A stretch of 43,410 bases of DNA from an uncultured bacterium (GTDB lineage: Bacteria > Patescibacteriota > Dojkabacteria > SC72), in contig CAIMEL010000015.1 of assembly GCA_903840015.1 (NCBI GenBank), positions 1 through 43,410 of the forward strand, read 5' to 3'. The position numbers were made by a program, and so were the translations under genes. Positions 26,168 to 35,194 of the stretch are shown here, piece after piece (within the stretch, counting starts at the first letter, position 1; every line of letters begins with the position of its first letter). The notes beneath the pieces are model-generated. The model was not told where the DNA came from. It worked only from the letters and a program-made list of their open reading frames with translations, and did not search any database.

Positions 26168-28405
26168 ATGCCCAGAAAAAAGAAAAAAGAGAAAATTACA
26201 ATTCAAAGTAGCGAAACACAGATTCTGTTTGGAATCATCATATTCCTTGGTGGCTTAATAGTTGCAGCTTCTGTCTTCCTGCCTGAACAGTCAGCACTGT
26301 TTGACAGTATTGCATTAAAATTTGGATACTCTGCAATCTCTTGGGGTATCTTTCTCATATACCTTTCGTTCTTCCTCCTAACCAAAAGCAAAAGATTCAT
26401 CTCTGTAAAGCAAGCCATTGGGCTATTCTTTTTCTCCATATCTCTAAACATATTGCTTTCATTCTGGCAAATAGAAGAACAGCTAAACAACCCAGAAGCA
26501 CTAAAAGGAGCTGGAGGAGAAGTTGGTAAGGTTTTACACTTGGCAATTAACGGATACTTCGGTGGTTTCATTGAGATAATTGTAGTATTGATACTCCTCA
26601 TAATTTCATTCTCATTAATAACAGGTACAACATTGTCACAAATAAGGGATTTTGTTGAATCCTCTGTTCCAGAGAATAAAAATGAAGAGAAAAAGATAGA
26701 TGGTTTAAGAGCCTTCCTTAAAAAGATTGGTTTTGGAGAGGCAGATTCTAGTGACATAGAGCTATTGGGAGATCACACCACAGCAGCAGAATCCCAAGAC
26801 GAGACAGAGGAAGATATTCAAAGAAGATTAGATGAGATAATAAATTCACCACAAGAAACAAAGAATGATTCGGAACCGTTAGAAGAAAGTAATGACAATA
26901 TAGATAGCGTACTTCTTGAAGGGACTAATCCAGTCAAAGTGAACGAAGATCAAGAACCTCAGAAACCAAAATTCCTAGATTGGGTATTCCCTAGTATAGA
27001 CATATTACAAGATGGAGAAATACAGGAACAAGACAAAGAGCTCTACAAGGAGAAAGCCTTAATAATAGAAAGGACCTTGAATAGCTTCGGAATTCAGGCA
27101 AAAGTAGTTCAAATTTCTGTTGGACCAACTGTATTAAGATTTTCCCTTTCTGTCAGTGTTGGGACAAAAGTTTCTAAGATCAAGAATTTAAGCAATGACC
27201 TTGCACTTGCATTAGCATCACAAACGTCTTCAGTACGTATAGAAGCTCCAATACCAGGAACCTCTTTTGTTGGTGTTGAAATTCCAAATCCCACACCAAA
27301 CTTTGTATATATTAAAGATATGGTAAAGCGATTGAAGAAGGATAAAGTAAGATATGAGTTACCATTAATATTAGGGAAAGACATTACAGGGAAGACAACG
27401 ATAAAAGATTTGGCAAAAATACCACACCTCCTAGTAGCTGGTGCTACAGGCACAGGAAAATCTGTCGCTATGAACTCCTTAATCACAGGATTACTAATGA
27501 CCAAAAGTCCAGATGAGGTCAAATTCATTATGATAGATCCTAAGATGGGAGTCGAGATGGCTCTGTACAATGGTATTCCACATCTTCTCAACCCAGTAAT
27601 TACAGATTCAGAGGTAGTACCGAGTGTCTTGCAATGGACCATAGAGGAAATGATGAGAAGATACCGTCAGTTGAAACAGGTGCATGCAAAGAAGCTCTCT
27701 GAATACAATGTTAAAATGGGTTTCGTTGCTATGCCATATATCGTCATTGTCATAGACGAGATGGCCGATTTAATACTTACCTCTGGTATAGAAGTTGAGA
27801 AAAAGATCCAGAGATTGGCACAAATGGGAAGAGCTGTCGGTATTCATTTAATACTCGCTACTCAGAAGCCAACTGTTAACGTCATTACCGGTTTAATCAA
27901 ATCAAATATCCCAGGTAGAATGGCATTTGCAGTAGCAACTGCACTTGATTCAAGAGTTATTCTTGATGAAATGGGTGCAGAGACACTCCTTGGGAATGGC
28001 GATATGCTGTTCAAAGATCAAACGACTCCGAAATCTCTTAGAATACAAGGAACATGGACCTCTACAGAAGATTCAGAGAATGTAATAAAAGCAATAAAAG
28101 ATCAAGTAAAGGAAGAAGATATTGAATATTCAGAAGATTTAACACAAGCATTAGAGCGAGGTGTTGCATCTGAGGGTGGAAGTTCCAATGGAGAAAGAGA
28201 TCCAGATTTTGGTAAAGCATTAGAAATAGTCATTCTTACCAAGAAAGCATCTGCATCCTTCTTACAAAGGAAAATGCGTATAGGATATAACAAAGCAGCC
28301 AGATTGATAGATGAGCTAGAAGAGGCTGGCGCCATAGGACCAGAGGATGGTTCGAAACCAAGACAGGTTCTTGTAAATTCCGCAGAAGATATAGATAACA
28401 AATAA
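26168..28405 (+). CDS. ftsK: DNA translocase FtsK/SpoIIIE
   Basis: The 745-residue protein has four N-terminal membrane helices (about 18-38, 54-72, 83-101, 134-153), an acidic linker (about 165-265) and the alpha-beta motor. Walker A is LLVAGATGTGKSVAMNSL (about 420-437) and Walker B is YIVIVIDEMADLIL (about 522-535). The gamma winged helix that reads polar chromosomal sequences is at about 680-742 (LQRKMRIGYNKAARLIDELEEAGAIGP). It pumps DNA at the division septum during chromosome segregation. It diverges from rpoB and is followed after 39 nt by the rodZ-like gene. Confidence 0.98.
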   Translation: MPRKKKKEKITIQSSETQILFGIIIFLGGLIVAASVFLPEQSALFDSIALKFGYSAISWGIFLIYLSFFLLTKSKRFISVKQAIGLFFFSISLNILLSFWQIEEQLNNPEALKGAGGEVGKVLHLAINGYFGGFIEIIVVLILLIISFSLITGTTLSQIRDFVESSVPENKNEEKKIDGLRAFLKKIGFGEADSSDIELLGDHTTAAESQDETEEDIQRRLDEIINSPQETKNDSEPLEESNDNIDSVLLEGTNPVKVNEDQEPQKPKFLDWVFPSIDILQDGEIQEQDKELYKEKALIIERTLNSFGIQAKVVQISVGPTVLRFSLSVSVGTKVSKIKNLSNDLALALASQTSSVRIEAPIPGTSFVGVEIPNPTPNFVYIKDMVKRLKKDKVRYELPLILGKDITGKTTIKDLAKIPHLLVAGATGTGKSVAMNSLITGLLMTKSPDEVKFIMIDPKMGVEMALYNGIPHLLNPVITDSEVVPSVLQWTIEEMMRRYRQLKQVHAKKLSEYNVKMGFVAMPYIVIVIDEMADLILTSGIEVEKKIQRLAQMGRAVGIHLILATQKPTVNVITGLIKSNIPGRMAFAVATALDSRVILDEMGAETLLGNGDMLFKDQTTPKSLRIQGTWTSTEDSENVIKAIKDQVKEEDIEYSEDLTQALERGVASEGGSSNGERDPDFGKALEIVILTKKASASFLQRKMRIGYNKAARLIDELEEAGAIGPEDGSKPRQVLVNSAEDIDNK

Positions 28406-28409
28406 TAGC

Positions 28410-28439
28410 GTGACTAAACACTACATTTAGTAGTAGAAT
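28410..28439 (+). promoter_or_regulatory. Promoter of the rodZ-like gene
   Basis: GTGACT (28410-28415), an 18-nt spacer and TAGAAT (28434-28439), which ends 5 nt before the ATG at 28445. Predicted mRNA is leaderless. Confidence 0.4.
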
Positions 28440-28444
28440 TAGCC

Positions 28445-29386
28445 ATGATCACTGCGGGGGAAATTTTAAAAAACAAAAGAGAATCTCTTGGGAAAAGCTT
28501 AGATACTGTATCCTTAGATACCAAAATACAGAAAAGATTCTTGGTAAATATAGAGGAAAACGAATATTCTGAATTTGAATCTGAAATTTTCTTAACCGGT
28601 TTCATAAAAATATACTCCAAATATCTTGATTTAGACACAGAGAAAATACTTGCTCTGTACAGAAGAAGCAGTCAAAAAAGAAAAGCTGAGAAGATACCGG
28701 AAGCTCAAAAAATCAAAACACTGAAAAAATTACCCATAATTTCTCTAAAGACCTTCATAACAATACTCTTGATAATCTTCTCCCTCTCCGTACTTGGCTA
28801 TGTAGGATTTCAGATATATCGCTTTCAAACTCCACCCACTATCACCCTAGAACAGCCCGATGACAATATTACTACTGAAAGCCCAACAATAGAGATTGTT
28901 GGAAAGACATCTCTTAACACAACAATTAGCATAAACGATATTCCGACAGATGTAGATGAAAATGGAGAATTCAAGAAAACAGTAACTTTGAATGAAGGCC
29001 CAAACACAATCTTAATCAAGGCTAGAAAGAATAACAACAACATTTTAGAGAGCACTGTTACAAGAAAGATAACATTCACACCTCCACAAATAGAAACTCC
29101 GGATTCAGAGGAAATACCAAGCACAAACAGTGTAATTACATTAGAGGTCGTAGGGACAGCATCTTGGATCAAACTGGATATTGATAATAAGAATGTGATT
29201 TCCGAAGTTATCAAACCATCAGAAGTAAAGTACAATGTGAAAGAAAGCTTCTACTTAATAACAGGAAGAGTAAATAATACAAAAATTTTCTACAATGGAG
29301 ATCTCTTAGAGTGGCGAAATAGTAGAACAGGTGGAGTTGCAGAAATGCGCTGTACCATTAAAAACAAGGCCATAAATTGCCAATAA
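28445..29386 (+). CDS. RodZ-like HTH membrane protein
   Basis: The 313-residue protein has an N-terminal RodZ/HTH_25-type helix-turn-helix (residues 1-72, AGEILKNKRESLGKSLDTVSLDTKIQKRFLVNIEENEYSEF), a basic linker and one membrane helix (about 98-120). Outside the membrane there is a beta-sandwich segment with TIEIVGKTSLNTTISIN and DENGEFKKTVTLNEGPNTILIKA (about 130-215), like the glucodextranase-B/Big-type repeats, and a DUF4115-like C-terminus (about 233-313). RodZ proteins link MreB to the cell wall; no mreB is in the window. The added sandwich domain could bind wall glycan (inference). Confidence 0.82.
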   Translation: MITAGEILKNKRESLGKSLDTVSLDTKIQKRFLVNIEENEYSEFESEIFLTGFIKIYSKYLDLDTEKILALYRRSSQKRKAEKIPEAQKIKTLKKLPIISLKTFITILLIIFSLSVLGYVGFQIYRFQTPPTITLEQPDDNITTESPTIEIVGKTSLNTTISINDIPTDVDENGEFKKTVTLNEGPNTILIKARKNNNNILESTVTRKITFTPPQIETPDSEEIPSTNSVITLEVVGTASWIKLDIDNKNVISEVIKPSEVKYNVKESFYLITGRVNNTKIFYNGDLLEWRNSRTGGVAEMRCTIKNKAINCQ

Positions 29387-29395
29387 TGGTATAAT
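29387..29395 (+). promoter_or_regulatory. Extended -10 promoter of dnaG
   Basis: TGG-TATAAT, a perfect extended -10 (29387-29395), overlaps the end of the rodZ-like gene (stop at 29384-29386) and ends 9 nt before the dnaG ATG, giving a leader of about 2-3 nt. Confidence 0.6.
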
Positions 29396-29404
29396 CAGTC
29401 ATAA

Positions 29405-31135
29405 ATGGATAACAGTGTAAGTCAAATCAAGGAGGCTCTAGACATCGTACAAGTGATAGAAGGCTATGTACCATTGAAACAGACAGGAAAGAACTATTCA
29501 GCCAGATGTCCTTTTCATCAAGAAAAAACTCCTTCTTTCATAGTAAGTCCTGACATTCAGAGATACAAATGTTTTGGCTGTGGTGCTTCCGGAGACATTT
29601 TCAATTTTGTACAAAATATTGAGAATATAGACTTCCAAGAAACTCTTGAAAAACTAGCAAAAATGGCTGGGATCGAAATTAAGAGATACGGACCAAATAC
29701 CGTTTTTAAGACTTTCGAAGAAATTAACTACATAGCAACCAAATACTATTACAACGAATTAAAGAAAAATATCAAAGCTTCTAAATATCTTGATGAAAGA
29801 GGTATTAACAAAGATTCAATAAAATCATTTGGACTTGGCTATGCCCCACAGAAACCACACTTACTCCAGAGTTTGATGAACGAAAAAAAATATACACGAA
29901 AAGATCTCCTAAATTCAGGACTCTTTGTAGAGAAAGAAGGTCGCTTAAGAGAAAAATTCTATGACAGAATAATGTTTCCAATTCGATCAAAGAGAGGGAA
30001 AGTAATAGGATTTACGGCACGAGTATTACCTGGAAACGATTGGGGACCGAAATATATGAACACACCCGAGACACCAATCTTCCATAAGAAGGAAAATCTT
30101 TTTGGGCAGTATGAATCTAGGCAAGAAATACGAAAGTCAGATTTGGCAATAATTTGCGAGGGATCCACCGACGTTATCTCTGCACATCAGAATGGAATTA
30201 AAAATATTGTTGCACCGTTGGGAACAAGTTTAACAAAAGAACAATTGCTATCTCTAAAATCTCAAACAAAGAATGTTCTATTCTTTTTCGATAGTGATTC
30301 AGCTGGCAAAGGTGCCCTTCTGAGAGGATTTCTACTAGCATCAGAGTTACAAATGAATCCATATGCTGCAAGCTCCGTACCCTACAAAGATCTAGATGAA
30401 TTACTACAACAGGATGTAACAGCAGCTAAAAAACAAATCGCAACCAGAGCAGAAGCCTTCTCTTTTATTCTCCAAGATTTTCTTGCTGACAGGAATTTGG
30501 AGAAGCTGAAAGATATGGAAGAGCTTAAAAAACTTGTCACAATATTACTCGGGAGTGTAACAGACGAAATAACAAAAAATCATTACATACAGAAGCTAGA
30601 GAAGATTACGAAAATCAGCTACCAGCAAGCAAAAAATGGACACGTGAAAACAAAGCTAGATGCAGAAAGCTCAGAGGGATTTCCTGTGAAAAGGAACAAA
30701 GATATAGTCGAGAGAAGATACATCGGCCTGCTCCTGATAGGCAACAACGAAAAGAGTAAACTGAATATCCCAAGCAAGTATTTTGCAGACAGAGAGTTAA
30801 GAAAAATCTATGAGATAATCTTAAACTTAGGAGATCTGAACCGAGAGGTTCTTTACAAAGAATTAGACAATGAAGAAGAGCTAAGAAATATTTTCGAAGA
30901 TATCATTTTTGAAGCAGATCAAATTCTGACAGACAAAGTGAGTATTACAGATCAACTTGAAAAATGTGCGAAACAGCTCGAAACACGATATTATGAAAGA
31001 AGAAGACAGGCAATCTCGATTAAAATAGCAATGGCAGAAGAGTTGGGCGATAATAAAACATCTGAAAGATTGCTTTTGAAATTGCAGAATATAAACAATA
31101 AGTTAAAAGGAACACATAATGACAAAAATATCTGA
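29405..31135 (+). CDS. dnaG: DNA primase DnaG
   Basis: The 576-residue protein makes RNA primers at the replication fork. The CHC2 zinc ribbon is complete (C35, H38, C56, C59). The TOPRIM part shows AIICEGSTDVISAHQNGIKNIVAPLGTSLT, where EGSTDVI replaces the more usual EGYMDVI, and FFFDSDSAGKGA. The C-terminal helical part (about 430-576) is the DnaB-interaction region. Its last 17 nt overlap the start of the methyltransferase gene, so translation of the two is probably linked. Confidence 0.97.
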   Translation: MDNSVSQIKEALDIVQVIEGYVPLKQTGKNYSARCPFHQEKTPSFIVSPDIQRYKCFGCGASGDIFNFVQNIENIDFQETLEKLAKMAGIEIKRYGPNTVFKTFEEINYIATKYYYNELKKNIKASKYLDERGINKDSIKSFGLGYAPQKPHLLQSLMNEKKYTRKDLLNSGLFVEKEGRLREKFYDRIMFPIRSKRGKVIGFTARVLPGNDWGPKYMNTPETPIFHKKENLFGQYESRQEIRKSDLAIICEGSTDVISAHQNGIKNIVAPLGTSLTKEQLLSLKSQTKNVLFFFDSDSAGKGALLRGFLLASELQMNPYAASSVPYKDLDELLQQDVTAAKKQIATRAEAFSFILQDFLADRNLEKLKDMEELKKLVTILLGSVTDEITKNHYIQKLEKITKISYQQAKNGHVKTKLDAESSEGFPVKRNKDIVERRYIGLLLIGNNEKSKLNIPSKYFADRELRKIYEIILNLGDLNREVLYKELDNEEELRNIFEDIIFEADQILTDKVSITDQLEKCAKQLETRYYERRRQAISIKIAMAEELGDNKTSERLLLKLQNINNKLKGTHNDKNI

Positions 31136-32054
31136 TTATGACATGTTTGATTATGACTACAGAACATATTGGGAGAACCGAGAATATGAAAATATGGCAG
31201 AAAAAATCCTTCTTGAGCGAGTATTCGACAAAACACAAGGGGTTTGGTTTTTAGATATAGGTGGCTCATATGGAAGACTAACATCTACTTACTACAATAG
31301 ATTTAGTAACCCAATAATTCTCGACTATTCACTCAAAACTTTACAGAAAAACAAAGAGATCCTGAAGAGTAAATACAAAAACATCTCCTTAATTGCTGCT
31401 AATGCTTACAATCTACCCTTTGCCCCCAACTCCGTCGATGGGGGATTGATGGTTAGAGTTCTTCATCACATCGAGAAGCCGGCAACATACTTCAAAGAGA
31501 TTGCAAGAGTTATGAAGTATAACTCTCCTTACATACAGGAATTTCCCAATATGATTCATATAAAAGCGTCAATTAGAGAGTTATTAAAGTTTAATTTCAG
31601 CTTTTTCAAGCAAGATTCTTACAAACAGCCGACAAGAAATAATTTTGAAGGAGTAAAAGAGGGAGTTGAGGGCATATTTCTCAACTACCATCCCAAATTC
31701 TTGAACAAAGAGTTAAAGAAACACAATTTTAAAATTACAGAGAGAATCGGTTGCTCTTTCTTGCGTTTACAATTTCTCAAAAAATTCCTAAATGTTGATT
31801 CTATGCTATTTTTAGAAGTTCTAGCACAAAAGGTTCTTTCCTGGACAAATATCTCACCAAGTATCTTTTTGAAAACTTCATCACAAAATCACAAGGATAA
31901 AAAGGAAATATCATACGAAACACTTGAGGATATGCTTGTATGTCCTAAGTGCAAAGAAAAACTTACTTTTCCAAATCCTACTACTGCAGTTTGTAGCAAA
32001 TGCTCCACTTCTTACATAAAGGATCAAGATATTTGGGATTTCAGAGTAAAATAG
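31119..32054 (+). CDS. SAM-dependent methyltransferase fused to a Trm112-like zinc ribbon
   Basis: The 311-residue protein has a class I methyltransferase domain: motif I VWFLDIGGSYGRL (about 42-54), a following acidic segment IILDYSLKTLQKN, and VRVLHHIEKPATYFKEIARVMK. The C-terminal 43 residues are a Trm112-like ribbon, LEDMLVCPKCKEKLTF...AVCSKCSTSYIKDQDIWDFRV, with C275, C278, C292 and C295. Trm112 normally activates rRNA, tRNA and release-factor methyltransferases in trans; here it is fused. The substrate is unknown; the neighbour ksgA (1 nt downstream) suggests RNA (inference). AAAGGAA lies shortly before the ATG. Confidence 0.8.
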   Translation: MTKISDYDMFDYDYRTYWENREYENMAEKILLERVFDKTQGVWFLDIGGSYGRLTSTYYNRFSNPIILDYSLKTLQKNKEILKSKYKNISLIAANAYNLPFAPNSVDGGLMVRVLHHIEKPATYFKEIARVMKYNSPYIQEFPNMIHIKASIRELLKFNFSFFKQDSYKQPTRNNFEGVKEGVEGIFLNYHPKFLNKELKKHNFKITERIGCSFLRLQFLKKFLNVDSMLFLEVLAQKVLSWTNISPSIFLKTSSQNHKDKKEISYETLEDMLVCPKCKEKLTFPNPTTAVCSKCSTSYIKDQDIWDFRVK

Positions 32055-32055
32055 A

Positions 32056-32820
32056 ATGAAACAGAAAAAATCTCTTGGTCAAAACTTTTTTGTCAACAAA
32101 AACCTCGCAAAGAAGATAGTATCAAATCTCCTAGAGAAGCAACCTGATATCATAGTAGAAATAGGCCCTGGGAAAGGTTATTTTACTCAATTAATACAAT
32201 CTCAATTCACGGGGAAAATAGTACTAGTCGAGAAAGACGACGAACTATCATATTTTCTAAATCGGGAATATCCAAACACAAAGGTCATCAATACAGACTT
32301 CCTTGAATGGGATCTAAACGAGCTTGAAAAGATGAATTTTCAAAAAATTCTTTTCTGGGGATCCCTACCTTACAATGTTAGTAAACATATTATAAGGAAG
32401 ATAATAGAATCAAAATATTTTAACTCTGATATTTTCTTCATAATCCAAAAAGAGGTTGCAGATAAATATATAGCAACAAAACCAAATAACAACTTACTGG
32501 CTCTAGAAACGAATCTTTTTGCAAAACCAAGGAAACTATTTGATATATCACCAGCCTCATTTGCACCACAACCGAAGGTGAACAGCTCTTTAATTCAATT
32601 CTCTCCCACAGCGAAGCAGACAGATCTAGATATTTTCAAATTTAAAAAATTTTTGAGAGTAGCAAACTCCCAACCAAGAAAAACGTTAAGAAACAATCTA
32701 AAAGGTACAAACTTTGTTGAAAATGCTGAAACAAAAAGAATTCTAGAACAGAGAGCTCAGCACCTTTCCCTGGAGGAGTATATTTACCTTTTTTCTCAAA
32801 TAGAGAGCATTCTGGTATAA
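32056..32820 (+). CDS. ksgA: 16S rRNA dimethyladenosine transferase KsgA/RsmA
   Basis: The 254-residue protein has the family N-terminus KKSLGQNFFVNKNLAKKI, SAM motif I VEIGPGKGYFT and the acidic VLVEKDD motif. Motif IV, normally NLPY, reads G102-S103-L104-P105-Y106, so the Asn next to the target adenine is a Ser. The C-terminal helical domain with RVANSQPRKTLRNNLKG is present. KsgA dimethylates two adjacent adenines near the 3' end of 16S rRNA during 30S maturation; whether this variant is active is open. The start is 1 nt after the preceding stop. Confidence 0.93.
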   Translation: MKQKKSLGQNFFVNKNLAKKIVSNLLEKQPDIIVEIGPGKGYFTQLIQSQFTGKIVLVEKDDELSYFLNREYPNTKVINTDFLEWDLNELEKMNFQKILFWGSLPYNVSKHIIRKIIESKYFNSDIFFIIQKEVADKYIATKPNNNLLALETNLFAKPRKLFDISPASFAPQPKVNSSLIQFSPTAKQTDLDIFKFKKFLRVANSQPRKTLRNNLKGTNFVENAETKRILEQRAQHLSLEEYIYLFSQIESILV

Positions 32821-32821
32821 T
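32813..32821 (+). promoter_or_regulatory. Extended -10 promoter of the envelope gene group
   Basis: TGG-TATAAT (32813-32821) overlaps the ksgA stop and ends 6 nt before the ATG at 32828, so the mRNA would be leaderless. It is identical in its 9-nt core to the dnaG promoter. Confidence 0.55.
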
Positions 32822-32827
32822 CTCTTG

Positions 32828-33301
32828 ATGAAAACTAAAAGCCACAAGAAAAAAGTGGCTGAGGAAAATTTAGTCCAATTAGGTTTAGATATTAAAGAAC
32901 CCCTTAAGAACAAATTCTACAAGATAAAGGGGAAAATAGATTTCATTATTCTTAAATTTGAGGTACGAAAGTTCTTAAAGGATCCTTTTGTATGGGCAAC
33001 AGTCATTATTTCAACAGTAATGATTCTTACACAGCTCTTTCTCATTAGAGATAATTACTCAAACCTTCCATCATATTTGCCCATTTTCAAAACATTTACC
33101 ATTCTTACAAGTAAACTTGTAGAAAAGAGCTATATATTACTATACCCCATAGTGTCCACATTTGTTTTGCTTGTTGGTACTATCGCTGTTTCAAATTACT
33201 ACAATAGAGAGAAATCACTTGTTAAGATCTTGCTTTTTACAATTCTTTTTAACGCTATTGGTCAGAGTATTATTTTAATTGATCTCATAAACTCTTTTTA
33301 A
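32828..33301 (+). CDS. Small membrane protein, unknown function
   Basis: I do not recognise this 157-residue protein. A basic N-terminus (KSHKKK) and an amphipathic stretch (residues 15-55) precede three membrane helices: FVWATVIISTVMILTQLFLI (about 56-75), SYILLYPIVSTFVLLVGTIAV (about 101-121) and SLVKILLFTILFNAIGQSIILIDLI (about 131-155). A YSNLPSYLPIF segment lies between the first two. I chose ATG 32828 over the adjacent TTG at 32825 because the promoter ends 6 nt before it. The WecA-like gene starts 1 nt after the stop, suggesting joint function at the membrane. Confidence 0.7.
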   Translation: MKTKSHKKKVAEENLVQLGLDIKEPLKNKFYKIKGKIDFIILKFEVRKFLKDPFVWATVIISTVMILTQLFLIRDNYSNLPSYLPIFKTFTILTSKLVEKSYILLYPIVSTFVLLVGTIAVSNYYNREKSLVKILLFTILFNAIGQSIILIDLINSF

Positions 33302-33302
33302 A

Positions 33303-34511
33303 ATGGATATTTCAACATCAACGACCATATTAAATTCACTTTTTAATTTCATTCCACAAACTTTCCAAGGCTCGGTGTATGCAAAATATATTCAATACTG
33401 GCCAATATTGCTAATAGGGATGGTTCTAGCACTGATCTTGACTCCAATTATCGGCCATATAGCGACAAAATATGATATTACATACAAACCGGGCGTAAAG
33501 AGGAAAGATAAAGAATTTGAGAACGAGCAAAAAGCTGTTCACGAAGGAGTTACACCTGCTCTTGGAGGATTAGCCCTGACAATACCCGCCCTGATCGCTA
33601 TACTTGTATTTTTCAGGCTGGATAGTTTTACCTTACCTTTAGTTTTAGCTCTTTCCATTTTAATTATTGGCACTGCATTGGATGATATTTTTAATCTTCC
33701 AGCCAAAATTCAATTTGGATATCAGCTACTAGCAGCTTCAATAATTGCTTTTTCCGCTATTAATTTAACCAATCTATCACTCTTCAATCTGCCATTAGAC
33801 TCGTACGTATGGAATTTCTCAATACTGGGACTTCAACAATCTCTTGCATTACCTGGAGACATACTGTTGATATTTTGGATTTTGGTTTGTATAAACGCAG
33901 TAAAGTGGACTGCAGGCTCCCCCGGAATTATAGAAGCTAATTCCCTCATTATCTTTGCATTAATCTTTGTTATTGCAATAAGGTCAACCTCGCTTTTCTC
34001 TGGTACACTAAGTATTTTGATGGCTGGTGGACTTCTCGTATTCCTAATATTTGCATTCCCTCCTCAAAAGATAATGACAGGCTCATCTGGAAAAACCATA
34101 TATGGATTACTCATCTGTGTATTAGCCCTGATAGCTGATTCCAAATTTTCGACAACAATTATGCTCCTTGCATTGCCCGTTATTGATTTTGCATATGTAA
34201 TAATCAAAAGATTCATTATTTACAAACCAAAAAATCTAATCGAATTGATAAGGATAAGCGATACCAATCATATTCATCACCAACTTCTAAAGTTAAACCT
34301 TAATAGGAAGCAGGTTGTTCTAATAGAAACTGCAATCACTCTCTTCTTGGGATCATTCGCGGTCCTAAGTACTGGAGCTTTAAGATTCTTTGCCATCATA
34401 TTGGCATTAGCATTATGTATTGCTTTCATCGTGTATATAAATATACGAGCATCACAAAGAAAATTTACAGATAAAAAGGGAGAATCTCCCGAATCCAAAT
34501 ATTCATACTAA
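33303..34511 (+). CDS. WecA/MraY-like polyprenyl-phosphate sugar-phosphate transferase
   Basis: The 402-residue protein has about 10-11 membrane helices and the plan of the PNPT family, which puts a sugar-phosphate on a C55 lipid carrier. Visible are the early-loop segment KPGVKRKDK...EGVTPALGGL, the aspartate pair D127-D128 in TALDDIFNLPAK, a later VIDFAYVIIKRF aspartate, and the His-rich TNHIHHQLLKLNLNRKQVVLI loop typical of WecA-like enzymes. The usual NxxNxxDGxDG segment reads INAVKWTAGSPG (N198, K201, A204, P207), losing the conserved Asn/Asp residues. The sugar is unknown. It is flanked by membrane and envelope genes. Confidence 0.85.
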   Translation: MDISTSTTILNSLFNFIPQTFQGSVYAKYIQYWPILLIGMVLALILTPIIGHIATKYDITYKPGVKRKDKEFENEQKAVHEGVTPALGGLALTIPALIAILVFFRLDSFTLPLVLALSILIIGTALDDIFNLPAKIQFGYQLLAASIIAFSAINLTNLSLFNLPLDSYVWNFSILGLQQSLALPGDILLIFWILVCINAVKWTAGSPGIIEANSLIIFALIFVIAIRSTSLFSGTLSILMAGGLLVFLIFAFPPQKIMTGSSGKTIYGLLICVLALIADSKFSTTIMLLALPVIDFAYVIIKRFIIYKPKNLIELIRISDTNHIHHQLLKLNLNRKQVVLIETAITLFLGSFAVLSTGALRFFAIILALALCIAFIVYINIRASQRKFTDKKGESPESKYSY

Positions 34512-34513
34512 AA

Positions 34514-34542
34514 TAGACAAATGCAGTACTTCTCCATATAAT
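34514..34542 (+). promoter_or_regulatory. Promoter of the PEGA gene
   Basis: TAGACA (34514-34519), a 17-nt spacer and a consensus TATAAT (34537-34542), ending 7 nt before the ATG at 34550. The expected start point is the first base of the gene (leaderless). Confidence 0.7.
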
Positions 34543-34549
34543 AGAGCGT

Positions 34550-35194
34550 ATGAAAGAAAATAAAACTGCCTTGCTTGTCCTAGCTTTCGTGGTGTTGCTA
34601 TCACTTTTCTTCTTTTTTGTACCACTAGACAGCATTATCGGAAGAATCCCCTTAATCAGCAGATTTTACAACAACACAACACTAGAGATAGTCACACAGA
34701 GAGGTAAAGCAAAAATATGGGTAGACGGGAAAGATTATGGAGAGACCCCATCTAAGATAGAAAACCTCCCAGAAGGAAAATATTTGGTAGAGATTGAAAA
34801 GATTGTAGAAAACGATTCTTTCTACAAAAAGCACGCATTTCAGATAGAACTAACTAAAAATACATCAGCTCGTATTGATTTGGAGATAGGGCCGGAGGAT
34901 TCCCTACAAGGATCTATCCTTTACTATACCCCTAGCAAAGTATCCTCTGAGGGTGGATTCTTAACTGTAACTAGTAATACAGAGGATGCAAAAATATATA
35001 TAGATAAAGAGTTTGTAAAACGTACTCCTGTAACAAATATACCTTTGAAGAGTAATCAGTATGAAGTAAAGGTTACATCACAAGGATATGAGAACGTCGA
35101 AATCCCCATCTTAATAAGGGATGGCTATCAATTAAATCTAAAAACATATCATTTTCCAATTCCAGTAATATTTGAAGGTGCAAACAATGAGTAA
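34550..35194 (+). CDS. Membrane-anchored PEGA-domain protein
   Basis: The 214-residue protein starts with a signal anchor (residues 6-27) and carries two PEGA-type beta domains: TLEIVTQRGKAKIWVDGKDYGETPSKIENLPEGKYLVEIEK (about 44-86) and FLTVTSNTEDAKIYIDKEFVKRTPVTNIPLKSNQYEVKVTSQGYE (about 136-182). PEGA domains are found in surface and S-layer-type proteins; no catalytic residues are evident. It overlaps the SDR-DUF4012 gene by 8 nt, so it is coupled to it, and both face outside the cell (inference). Confidence 0.8.
   Translation: MKENKTALLVLAFVVLLSLFFFFVPLDSIIGRIPLISRFYNNTTLEIVTQRGKAKIWVDGKDYGETPSKIENLPEGKYLVEIEKIVENDSFYKKHAFQIELTKNTSARIDLEIGPEDSLQGSILYYTPSKVSSEGGFLTVTSNTEDAKIYIDKEFVKRTPVTNIPLKSNQYEVKVTSQGYENVEIPILIRDGYQLNLKTYHFPIPVIFEGANNE

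Noticed and set aside
27109-27642. 177-codon open frame antisense to ftsK
   Set aside because: It lies opposite the conserved motor domain of ftsK and has no motif of its own.
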